Shown here in pieces: positions 1 to 5,932 of a DNA stretch of 9,274 nucleotides (within the stretch, counting starts at the first letter, position 1; each line of letters starts with the position of its first letter). A model generated the notes under the pieces. It worked only from the letters and a program-made list of their open reading frames with translations, was not told the origin of the DNA and made no database searches. This DNA is from JBDRNO01 sp043811005 (GTDB taxonomy: Bacteria > Bacteroidota > Bacteroidia > NORP154), in contig JBDRNO010000221.1 in NCBI GenBank assembly GCA_043811005.1, positions 1 to 9,274 of the forward strand, in the 5' to 3' direction. A program made the translations under genes and the position numbers.

Positions 1-32
1 GTTTTTTAATTATTTTTTTCGCATGAAACAAA

Positions 33-53
33 AAAGACCTCTCAAACGAAAGG
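33..53 (-). terminator. Putative intrinsic terminator on the minus strand
   Basis: Read on the minus strand, a six-pair stem CCTTTC/GAGAGG (one G-T wobble) with a GTTT loop occupies 53-38 and runs into TCTTTTTTG. On the plus strand the same stem has a C-A mismatch, so the minus orientation fits better. It lies about 57 bases past the stop of the small minus-strand frame at 110-271 and could end that transcript. The stem is short, so this is a moderate call. Confidence 0.4.
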
Positions 54-109
54 GTTTTTCTTATCATTCTTGCCTATTTGTATTTTTTACTATATGATGT
101 GTATTATTA

Positions 110-271
110 CTAAATTTCCCAATTTAATCGTAATTGTATCAGTCTCTTTGCCAAATCTTTAGATATTTGTACAGCAGGACAAGGAAACCAATAATTTTTC
201 CCTTCACTACAATTTACTGTCCCCGGCTTATTTGGTGAATAACCATTAGTCATTATTTTAGAATTTATCAT
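110..271 (-). CDS. Possible small protein, 53 residues, unknown function
   Basis: I do not recognise this gene. The minus strand has an ATG at 271-269, an in-frame TGA three codons upstream of it, and 53 codons ending in TAG at 112-110. A second ATG at codon 7 is an alternative start. The predicted peptide has two cysteines (C21 and C31), a central segment NYWFPCPAV, and a basic, probably helical C-terminal part (KDLAKRLIQLRLNWEI). There is no signal peptide or membrane segment. Support comes from the balanced composition, the terminator-like hairpin downstream on the same strand, and a candidate Bacteroidota promoter upstream. It could instead be a chance frame or the remnant of a longer gene. 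No Shine-Dalgarno is seen, which is normal for this phylum. Confidence 0.4.
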   Translation of the reverse strand: MINSKIMTNGYSPNKPGTVNCSEGKNYWFPCPAVQISKDLAKRLIQLRLNWEI

Positions 272-289
272 AATAAATCAGTGTTCTAT

Positions 290-320
290 TATAAATAACT
301 TACGTATTTTTGGATACAAA
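290..320 (-). promoter_or_regulatory. Candidate promoter for the small minus-strand gene
   Basis: On the minus strand TTTG (320-317) is followed after 19 bases by TATTTATA (297-290). The spacing is that of the Bacteroidota -33/-7 promoter, but the -7 box matches TAnnTTTG only in part. It would start transcription just upstream of the ATG at 271 and overlaps the divergent candidate promoter of the M4 protease. Confidence 0.25.
305..312 (+). promoter_or_regulatory. Bacteroidota -7 box for the M4 protease gene
   Basis: TATTTTTG matches the Bacteroidota primary-sigma -7 consensus TAnnTTTG exactly. No convincing TTTG is seen at the -33 position. Transcription would begin around 316-319. That leaves about ten bases before the first ATG at 329 but more than twenty before the ATG at 341, which supports the later start. 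Confidence 0.4.
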
Positions 321-330
321 AATTAATAAT

Positions 331-335
331 GGAGG
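331..335 (+). promoter_or_regulatory. Shine-Dalgarno GGAGG deciding the M4 protease start
   Basis: GGAGG sits five bases before the ATG at 341. It lies inside the reading frame if the earlier ATG at 329 is used, so it points to 341 as the true initiation codon. A clear Shine-Dalgarno is unusual here: the other genes in the window have AT-rich leaders without one. Confidence 0.6.
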
Positions 336-340
336 CAAAA

Positions 341-1405
341 ATGAACAACACCCGAAATCCCATCTTATGTATTATTCCGCCACACATGCTGGAAAAGATC
401 ATAGAAAAGGGCAATGAAAAGATGCGTTACATGGCACTTAAAACCCTGGAGCGTTCAAATCATATCCGCATGGAACGATCGCTCATTCAAGAGCATCCGT
501 TTGCCCATCTCAGCGCATTCGCAACTGCTTCACAATCAACCACAGCAAAATGCTGCAAGGTTTATGATGCCCATCACACAGATGATCTTCCCGGGGATAT
601 AGCCAGGAGCGATGGTGATCCACCTACCGGTGATACTGCAATAGATGAAGCATTTGATGGTGGAACCACAACATATAAATTTTACCTCGACAATTACGGG
701 AGAAACTCGATAGATGACAATGGTATGTGCATCATTCAAACCGTTCATTACGGGGAAGATTACAACAATGCTTTCTGGAATGGCAGGCAGATGGTTTACG
801 GTGATGGCGATGATGAGCTCTTCACCCGCTTCACCCTTGATCTGGACATTATCGGTCATGAGCTTACACACGGAGTTATCCAGCATGAGGCAAACTTGCG
901 TTATATGGATCAGAGCGGTGCGCTGAACGAATCATATGCAGATGTTTTCGGTTCATTGGTCAAACAATACAAGCTCGGGCAAAAGTCAAAAGAAGCAGAT
1001 TGGCTGATAGGAAAGCAGGTATTAAAAGGCGGCAAATATGCCCTCAGGTCAATGAAAGCGCCCGGAACAGCATATAAGAACCATCCTGTTTTGGGAGACG
1101 ACCCTCAACCCGCCACTATGGATGATTACTATGACTTGCCTGCATGGCAGGATAATGGTGGCGTTCATCTTAACTCAGGGATTCCCAATCATGCATTTTA
1201 TCTCGCAGCAGTAAATATTGGCGGTAATGCTTGGGAAAAAGCCGGGCTGATATGGTATATTGCACTAACGGATGTGTTAAGGAGCAATACAACCTTCAGT
1301 AAAACCGCCTATGCCACTATTCGCATAGCACAGCAAAAATACGGGAAGGATAGTCTTGAAGCAAAAGCTGTTAAGCAGGCTTGGAGAGATGTTAAGGTGA
1401 TATAA
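341..1405 (+). CDS. Protealysin-like M4 family zinc metallopeptidase (thermolysin fold)
   Basis: This is a zinc endopeptidase of MEROPS family M4. Taking the start at 341 gives 354 residues; the frame stays open to an ATG at 329, which would add four. The N-terminal ~50 residues have the protealysin-type propeptide pattern (CIIPPHMLEKI, then a basic helix) instead of the long FTP propeptide of secreted thermolysins, and there is no signal peptide. The catalytic core shows HELTH at residues 173-177 (two zinc ligands and the general base), the third ligand Glu197 in GALNESYADVFG, and the transition-state histidine His276 in DNGGVHLNSG. Conserved VYGDGDD precedes the HExxH helix. Length fits the protealysin branch. 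The next plus-strand gene resembles emfourin, its inhibitor, which supports a protealysin-type role. Family members without signal peptides may stay intracellular or leave by non-classical routes; the substrate here is unknown. Confidence 0.93.
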   Translation: MNNTRNPILCIIPPHMLEKIIEKGNEKMRYMALKTLERSNHIRMERSLIQEHPFAHLSAFATASQSTTAKCCKVYDAHHTDDLPGDIARSDGDPPTGDTAIDEAFDGGTTTYKFYLDNYGRNSIDDNGMCIIQTVHYGEDYNNAFWNGRQMVYGDGDDELFTRFTLDLDIIGHELTHGVIQHEANLRYMDQSGALNESYADVFGSLVKQYKLGQKSKEADWLIGKQVLKGGKYALRSMKAPGTAYKNHPVLGDDPQPATMDDYYDLPAWQDNGGVHLNSGIPNHAFYLAAVNIGGNAWEKAGLIWYIALTDVLRSNTTFSKTAYATIRIAQQKYGKDSLEAKAVKQAWRDVKVI

Positions 1406-1424
1406 TATTCAGTTCATTAATAAA

Positions 1425-1455
1425 TTTGTAAACTCATTCAGTTTTGGTATAATAG
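1425..1455 (+). promoter_or_regulatory. Candidate promoter for the emfourin-like gene
   Basis: TTTG at 1425-1428 is followed after exactly 19 bases by TATAATAG at 1448-1455, the spacing of a Bacteroidota -33/-7 pair. The downstream box has TA at the right place but not the TTTG half. If used, it would let the inhibitor be made independently of the protease, with a leader of about 50 bases. TAAATTTG at 1421-1428 is an alternative -7 box. Confidence 0.3.
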
Positions 1456-1512
1456 ACAAGTTGACAATAAGCAGTTAGCAAATAAAAAACACAAATTAAC
1501 AACATCATATGA

Positions 1513-1821
1513 ATGAAGTTAAAGTTTAATTTATCAGGAGGACTCGCCGGGCTCACCAAGGCAACTGAAATAGATGACTGCAGGCTCTCAAAACAAGAGA
1601 GTGAGATGCTTCATTCATTGGTAGAGAAATCGGCTTTTTTTGATATGCCAGAACCCACCTTTAAACCATTACTTGATGTGGAAATATGTAATCTCACCAT
1701 TGAAACCAAGGGGAAAGCCCGTACTGTTCGCATAGCTTTAACAATGGTATCAGAAAGGCTGAAACCGTTAATTAAGTACCTGGCCAGAAGATCGAAGTAT
1801 GTTAACCTGAAAAATTTATAG
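1513..1821 (+). CDS. Emfourin-like protealysin inhibitor (M4in family)
   Basis: This is a 102-residue protein with no signal peptide, a size close to that of emfourin, the Serratia protealysin inhibitor. Visible family features, in order, are an N-terminal strand leading to SGGLAGLTKA (residues 8-17), an acidic EIDD, a helix with LSKQESEMLHSLVEKSAFFDMPEP (25-48), a strand LTIETKGKARTVRI, and a C-terminal helix LKPLIKYLARR. The GGxAG start, the LVE..FF.MP centre and the LKPLI.YL end are the pattern I know for this family. The position just downstream of a protealysin-like M4 peptidase on the same strand matches the usual emfourin arrangement. It would be expected to bind and block the mature protease in the same compartment. 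The ATG at 1509 opens only a six-codon frame, so 1513 is the start. Inhibition itself is inferred. Confidence 0.75.
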   Translation: MKLKFNLSGGLAGLTKATEIDDCRLSKQESEMLHSLVEKSAFFDMPEPTFKPLLDVEICNLTIETKGKARTVRIALTMVSERLKPLIKYLARRSKYVNLKNL

Positions 1822-1903
1822 GAGATAAAAACGTTGTAAATTTATCATATAATTTTTTTAGTAATAGAAAGTTACATTTAGTTTACTGAAAATTTTTCAG
1901 GTT
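1804..1903. repeat. 14-bp perfect inverted repeat across two convergent gene ends
   Basis: AACCTGAAAAATTT at 1804-1817 recurs exactly as its reverse complement at 1890-1903, with 72 bases between. Each arm overlaps the last codons of one convergent gene: the emfourin-like gene ending at 1821 and the lipoprotein gene ending at 1897. The spacer is AT-rich and holds a T7 run at 1853-1859. It may form a bidirectional 3'-end structure for both transcripts, or mark an old inverted duplication. Confidence 0.6.
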
Positions 1904-2619
1904 CCATACGAATTGATTCTCATGGTAAATATAACCCCGGTAGATATCCGGGTCATTAAAGGTTTTTCAAAATCTATTTCAGAACTATTATCAGCCACAT
2001 CAATCAATTCCTTATAGATCAGACCAACGTTTTTCGCATATTTCTCAAGATAATACTGTTTTTCAATAAGGTTCTCTTCATAAATCTGCAAAACAGTTGC
2101 AGTTGAATCGAATAATAAGGTATTGATAGTACAAGGGGCATCAACTTCGGTATATTCGTAATTCCATTCATCCATAGTGTTAAATGAGTTGCCGTCCCAG
2201 CTATTTCCCAAATTAACAGGAAATGTTAGTTTAATAAATCTCACATTCTCCTCAACTTTTTCTGCTGTGGATGTTGTCCTGTTGGAAAACCAAACATCCT
2301 TGATAATCCATTGAAGTGAACTATTGAGCCGTTTATACCGTTCGATCCGTTGTGTTTCTCTCCCTTGATTATCAATAAAAGTAGATTCTACAACTTCTTT
2401 TATCTGGTATTGATATGTAATAACCGTATCATAAAAACCATCATAAACGGTTGAATCCACATCGTATATTATCCACTTGCCAATCTCTGTTGGGAAGTAA
2501 CCATAGCCCATATCAATTGGTGGGGCTACATCTTTTTTACATGAATACAGAGTGCACAAAAAGAGAATGAATATCGAATATCGTAATAAAAGGAAGGGAT
2601 GTAGATTTGATTTAAACAT
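1897..2619 (-). CDS. Predicted outer-envelope lipoprotein, unknown function
   Basis: This is a 240-residue protein with a lipoprotein signal. A basic start (MFKSNLHPFLLLRYS) is followed by a hydrophobic core and the lipobox LYSC, with the acylated cysteine at residue 27, then KKDVAPP. The mature part is rich in aromatic and acidic residues. It begins with YGYFPTEIGKWIIYDVDST, a pattern common in Bacteroidota lipoproteins (a Pro-Gly-x-Trp segment followed by a Tyr-rich strand), and appears to be mostly beta strand with alternating hydrophobic positions. I recognise no catalytic motif. The gene is alone on the minus strand, convergent with the emfourin-like gene and separated from mnmA by a repeat-bearing gap, so there is no operon clue. 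Anchoring at the outer or inner membrane cannot be decided from sequence; lysines right after the cysteine do not settle it. Confidence 0.8.
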   Translation of the reverse strand: MFKSNLHPFLLLRYSIFILFLCTLYSCKKDVAPPIDMGYGYFPTEIGKWIIYDVDSTVYDGFYDTVITYQYQIKEVVESTFIDNQGRETQRIERYKRLNSSLQWIIKDVWFSNRTTSTAEKVEENVRFIKLTFPVNLGNSWDGNSFNTMDEWNYEYTEVDAPCTINTLLFDSTATVLQIYEENLIEKQYYLEKYAKNVGLIYKELIDVADNSSEIDFEKPLMTRISTGVIFTMRINSYGT

Positions 2620-2621
2620 AT

Positions 2622-2661
2622 CGGTTTCTCAGTTTTCAGGGTTTCGGTTATTCAGTTTTTC
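2622..2661. repeat. Imperfect direct repeat upstream of the lipoprotein gene
   Basis: CGGTTTCTCAGTTTTC (2622-2637) recurs as CGGTTATTCAGTTTTTC (2645-2661), two substitutions and one extra T apart, at a 23-base period. It lies directly upstream of the lipoprotein start at 2619, where a leader or regulator site would be. It may be only low-complexity drift. Confidence 0.35.
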
Positions 2662-2828
2662 CGTTTGAAGCGGATGGGATTTTTTTGTTTCTCTTTAAAG
2701 TTTATAAATAATACAGGTTAACTATGTTTTTATACGCCACTAAGTCTTATTTTGTTTTAATGGGGGAATGTATTGTTGCTATATTATACATGGAACGGGA
2801 TAAAAGAAGACATTTTACTGCACCTAAT
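2662..2828. other. Gene-free stretch before the composite repeat
   Basis: This is the first part of the 433-base gap between the lipoprotein gene (from 2619 leftwards) and mnmA (from 3053 rightwards). It is AT-rich. I see no RNA gene or convincing promoter match here. The lipoprotein promoter should lie in this part, but no clear TAnnTTTG is found on the minus strand. Confidence 0.4.
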
Positions 2829-2978
2829 GGGAGATTCCTCACTTCGCTGCGCTCTGTTCGGAATGACAGGTCTTATTGTGTGGAGAGGGCAGGGATGCGG
2901 GGCGGCTTTTTCCGCCCCGCATCCCGGCCCCTTTCAGCCCACTATGCTTGTCATTCCGAGCTCAGCGAGGAATCTCCC
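2829..2978. repeat. Composite inverted repeat of about 150 bp (MITE/REP-like)
   Basis: The outer arms are GGGAGATTCCTC (2829-2840) and its exact complement at 2967-2978. Inner-arm segments TCGGAATGACA (2858-2868) and its complement at 2949-2959 continue the pairing, and the bases between also pair partly, so the whole element can fold as one long imperfect hairpin capped by the GC stem at 2892-2925. The arm sequence (ATTCCGAG..AGCGAGGAATCTC type) resembles a dispersed intergenic repeat I have seen in many bacterial genomes; this is from memory. No coding capacity is likely, and open frames across it are by-products of its GC-rich sequence. Confidence 0.75.
2892..2925. repeat. Perfect 14-bp GC-rich hairpin at the centre of the composite repeat
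   Basis: GGGATGCGGGGCGG (2892-2905) pairs without mismatch with 2912-2925 across a six-base CTTTTT loop. After one mismatch, GGGC (2887-2890) pairs with GCCC (2927-2930). Twelve of the 14 pairs are G-C, in sharp contrast with the AT-rich surroundings. No T-tract follows on either strand, so it is not a standard intrinsic terminator, although it could slow polymerase or protect a 3' end. Confidence 0.85.
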
Positions 2979-3052
2979 TGAACATAGAAAAATGTTACAT
3001 TTTAACCTGTTTTTTAGTATAATTCGCAACTCCACTGGATACTACATGCTAC

Positions 3053-4138
3053 TTATTGAATAACCCCCCCACCAACCAGGTCATCATTTTCATAAAAAAC
3101 AGCGGATTGCCCTGGTGCAATAGCTGACACTTTCCTATGAAAAACCACCTTTATCATATCATCCTCTATGTTGATAGTGCTCATAGTTCCGGGGTCTCTG
3201 TATCTGATCTTGGTAAGTGCTTGAAAATCAGAGCTGAGGGATTCGTATTTTATCAGGTTGTAGTCTTTTACCAGCATTTCCTGTTTATGCAAATATTGTT
3301 TTTCTCCAAGAACAACTGTATTGGTGCCGGCATGTATTTCAGTCACATACAGGGGTACCCCTATAGAAATATCGAGACCTTTGCGCTGCCCAACTGTATA
3401 AAAAGGATATCCTTTATGCTTGCCAAGGGGTTTGCCGTCAGTTGAAACAAATGCGCCATCCTCGATCTTTACTTTTTTTCCGTTCAATTTGCGTTTGAGG
3501 AATGACCTGTAGTCGTTATCGGGGATAAAGCAGATCTCGAAACTTTCGTTCTTATCAGCCAGATCAGCAAGTCCTGCATCAATAGCTATTTGCCTGATCT
3601 CATTCTTAAGGTAAGTGCCTAGTGGAAATTTTGTCCGGGCAAGGTTTCTTTGACTTATACCCCATAAAAAATAGGACTGGTCTTTCTGTTCATCAACTCC
3701 TTTGGAAACTATATAGCGATCATTTTCTTCCCTGACCTGTGCATAGTGGCCGGTTGCAATAAATTCACAATCCAGCTGGTCGGCTCTTTTGAGTAAGGCA
3801 TCCCATTTAATATGCGTATTACATAACACACACGGGTTAGGTGTTCTGCCTGACATATATTCATCAACGAAATTATCTATGATGAAACTTTCAAATTCTT
3901 CACTTATATTTATTATATAATGGGGAAATCCGTATTTAACGGCAAGTGTACGGGCATCATTGATGGAGTCCAGGCTGCAGCACCCCGTCTCTTTCTTTGC
4001 CCCCCCTGAAGATGAGTAGTCCCATGTTTTCATGGTCATACCAATAACTTCATACCCCTCCCTGTGAAGCATCATCGCAGCAATAGAGCTGTCTATACCC
4101 CCGCTCATAGCAACTAATATTCTGCCACGCTTGCTCAT
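3053..4138 (-). CDS. mnmA: tRNA-specific 2-thiouridylase MnmA
   Basis: MnmA uses ATP to adenylate U34 of Lys, Glu and Gln tRNAs and replaces its 2-oxygen with sulfur from a persulfide relay. The protein has 361 residues, normal for the family. It has the PP-loop SGGIDSS at 12-18 and the catalytic cysteine Cys106 in TPNPCVLCN, aligning with E. coli Cys102. The partner Cys203 lies in ESFEICFIPDND, aligning with E. coli Cys199. GHYA (130-133) and QRKGL (251-255) are also conserved. An N-terminal insertion with paired cysteines (ETGCCSLDSINDAR) is seen in Bacteroidota copies. The C-terminal beta-barrel ends in the usual Gly-rich GGGVI. Its ATG overlaps the stop of the upstream MORN gene (ATGA), so translation is probably coupled. 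Two G7 runs on the coding strand (4006-4000 and 3070-3064) are noted as possible slippage sites. Confidence 0.96.
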   Translation of the reverse strand: MSKRGRILVAMSGGIDSSIAAMMLHREGYEVIGMTMKTWDYSSSGGAKKETGCCSLDSINDARTLAVKYGFPHYIINISEEFESFIIDNFVDEYMSGRTPNPCVLCNTHIKWDALLKRADQLDCEFIATGHYAQVREENDRYIVSKGVDEQKDQSYFLWGISQRNLARTKFPLGTYLKNEIRQIAIDAGLADLADKNESFEICFIPDNDYRSFLKRKLNGKKVKIEDGAFVSTDGKPLGKHKGYPFYTVGQRKGLDISIGVPLYVTEIHAGTNTVVLGEKQYLHKQEMLVKDYNLIKYESLSSDFQALTKIRYRDPGTMSTINIEDDMIKVVFHRKVSAIAPGQSAVFYENDDLVGGGVIQ

Positions 4139-4902
4139 TTATCATATTTTTTTTCATCATTGTCAACCGGGACAATCAAGTAATTTTCCAACTCATCCTT
4201 ATTTAACAGTTCTCCGTTTTTATAGATTTTCTTTAATTCTACTTTTCCGTCATCATCATAAAATATCCATGTTGAATCCATTAAATTATTTTTATAGATG
4301 CCTTCACTGATAAGTTTCCCGGAAGGATTGTAATACTTAATTTCACCTTCAAGCATACCATTAGTATAATTCCCTTCAATTTTAAGAGAACCATTTTCAA
4401 AATATTGTTTCCATTCACCTTCTTTTATCCCTTTTTCCCAGTTAATTTGTTCGTATGGTTTACCGTTGAGGTAATAAATACTGCTGATGCCATTTTTCTC
4501 ACCCTTGATATAGGATTCATCAGCAACCAAGACACCTTTTTTGTTATAGAATCTCCACAAGCTGTCTTTTTTGGTTTCATAATAAAGACCCATTGCCATT
4601 AATGTGCTATCTTCATAAAACAGGTGAGCGGCACAGGATTTGTCATCATTATAATAGATCATTGTTGCCTTTATCTTACCGCTCATATAATAATGTTTAA
4701 ATAGTTTAGACGGCTTGTCGTCAATAAAACATCCTTCATACCTCAATTTTCCTTTACTGTAATATTTTCTCCAAATTCCCTGTTTTAGTCCGTTCTCATC
4801 TGTTTTGTTTATAGTATCAGTCTTCTCTTCTGGTTGCGCAATAGATATATTTGAGGCAAATAATTGTAATAGAATCAATAAAGTGCTTACTAATTGTTTC
4901 AT
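4135..4902 (-). CDS. Secreted MORN-variant repeat protein
   Basis: This is a 255-residue protein with a cleavable signal peptide (hydrophobic residues 4-16, likely cut after ISIAQ near 22). The rest is built of about seven to eight 21-24-residue repeats with the signature G.W..YY..GKL...G.Y..G, as in GIWRKYYSKGKLRYEGCF (42-59), GEWKQYFENGSLKIEGNY (162-179) and GEIKYYNPSGKLISEGIY (186-203). These are the MORN_2-type repeats common in Bacteroidota, where databases often label them YwqK-like antitoxins. That label is a homology name, and no toxin partner is present here. Probable periplasmic or surface location. It begins 31 bases after the upstream glycosyltransferase and overlaps mnmA by four bases. 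Its role is unknown; repeats of this type are thought to act as binding or scaffold surfaces. Confidence 0.88.
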   Translation of the reverse strand: MKQLVSTLLILLQLFASNISIAQPEEKTDTINKTDENGLKQGIWRKYYSKGKLRYEGCFIDDKPSKLFKHYYMSGKIKATMIYYNDDKSCAAHLFYEDSTLMAMGLYYETKKDSLWRFYNKKGVLVADESYIKGEKNGISSIYYLNGKPYEQINWEKGIKEGEWKQYFENGSLKIEGNYTNGMLEGEIKYYNPSGKLISEGIYKNNLMDSTWIFYDDDGKVELKKIYKNGELLNKDELENYLIVPVDNDEKKYDK

Positions 4903-4933
4903 TTTACGAATAAAAATAAACCAGATTGATTAG

Positions 4934-5932
4934 TTACCTGGAGAAAAAAAATCCCGGAAAAGCTTTTTCTTCATTTTTCTGCAAAACGACTATTTTCCAT
5001 AGAGCAAATATGAAACCAATTCCATATCCTGTTAACTGAATAAAACTTGCGATTATTGAGAAGAAAGCAACATTAAGGTTCCGGTTTTTCAATAAGGAGT
5101 CAATAAAAATAATTAGAATAAATAATCCTAACGGAAGAAGAAATAATTTATTTAAGCTTATGGACAATAGTATTAATAAAAGAGTGCCTGTAAGAAATAA
5201 TGAAGGTAAAGCAAAAATTAATTTAAAGGTTTTGGTATGCCATTTGCAAAGTATTACGCGAACAACACCAAACTTATAGACCTGTGTGATAAACTTTGCG
5301 AAATTTATTCGTCTCTTATGATATACATATAGATCATTGATCAGCCTTACCTTAAATCCGTTCTGCATTATTTTTAAGCTCAGATCAGGGTCTTCACCAG
5401 GGTGAATATTGGAAAAACCGCCTGTTTTTTTAAAAACCTCTTTAGAAAATCCCATATTAAAACTTCTCGGCTGAAATTTATTTAATTGTTTTTTTCCGCC
5501 CCTTATCCCGCCGGTAGTAATAAAAGAGGTCATTGAATAATTAATTGCCTTCTGGGTATTTGTAAATGAATGATGTGCAGTATCAGAACCCCCAAACGCA
5601 TCAACAAAATCATGGGATAAAAATCTATTTAATTTCTCCATATAATCTTCGGGAATAATACAGTCAGAATCAAAAAAAAGGAAGTAATTACCATCAGCGC
5701 GATCAGAACCATAATTCCTGGTTAGACCAGGTCCTGAATTTTTTTTGAAAAAATATTTGATATTCAGTCTATTAATATATGAATTTACTATAGTGTCGCA
5801 TTTTTTATCTGAACCGTCTTCCGCAATTATAACTTCAAAATCCTTAAATGTTTGGATAGATAAACTCTCCAACAATTCTTTTACCTCATCAGGACGATTA
5901 TAGACCGGTATAATTAATGAAAATTCAATCAT
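4934..5932 (-). CDS. GT2 glycosyltransferase with C-terminal membrane segments
   Basis: This is a 332-residue family 2 glycosyltransferase (GT-A fold). The N-terminal catalytic domain begins FSLIIPVYNRPDEV, has AEDGSD at 38-42 for nucleotide binding, the metal-binding DSD at 88-90, and the acceptor-side acid in GEDPDL (179-184), with GPGLTRNYG (67-75) as a family signature. After about residue 235 come three or so hydrophobic stretches (about 238-258, 263-280, 288-316) that should anchor it in the inner membrane with the catalytic domain in the cytosol. The stop of the upstream glycosyltransferase gene overlaps its start by four bases, so the two are almost certainly co-translated. It probably adds a sugar to a lipid-linked or envelope glycan; donor and acceptor cannot be read from sequence. 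It is AT-rich compared with mnmA and tal. Confidence 0.9.
   Translation of the reverse strand: MIEFSLIIPVYNRPDEVKELLESLSIQTFKDFEVIIAEDGSDKKCDTIVNSYINRLNIKYFFKKNSGPGLTRNYGSDRADGNYFLFFDSDCIIPEDYMEKLNRFLSHDFVDAFGGSDTAHHSFTNTQKAINYSMTSFITTGGIRGGKKQLNKFQPRSFNMGFSKEVFKKTGGFSNIHPGEDPDLSLKIMQNGFKVRLINDLYVYHKRRINFAKFITQVYKFGVVRVILCKWHTKTFKLIFALPSLFLTGTLLLILLSISLNKLFLLPLGLFILIIFIDSLLKNRNLNVAFFSIIASFIQLTGYGIGFIFALWKIVVLQKNEEKAFPGFFFSR

Noticed and set aside
536..886. Minus-strand frame of 116 codons
   Set aside because: It is antisense to the catalytic core of the M4 protease and has no independent signals.
341..1821. Recent horizontal transfer of the protease-inhibitor pair, judged from its higher GC
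   Set aside because: mnmA and tal, which are core genes, show similar GC in the lines I counted, so the pair is not an outlier.
2892..2925. GC hairpin as a rho-independent terminator for mnmA or another transcript
   Set aside because: No T-run follows the stem on either strand. It is better treated as the core of the repeat.
2981..2996. AACAT/ATGTT hairpin downstream of mnmA as its terminator
   Set aside because: The stem has only five AT-rich pairs and no T-run follows on the minus strand.
2724..3063. Open frames on the plus strand across the lipoprotein-mnmA gap
   Set aside because: They run through the composite inverted repeat and owe their length to its GC-rich sequence. The translations are Arg/Pro-rich with no family resemblance.
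3137..3445. Plus-strand frame of 102 codons
   Set aside because: It is entirely antisense to the conserved C-terminal half of mnmA, so it is a shadow frame.
4135..4902. MORN-variant protein as the antitoxin of a toxin-antitoxin pair
   Set aside because: The YwqK-like antitoxin name is only a homology label. The protein has a signal peptide and no toxin gene is adjacent.
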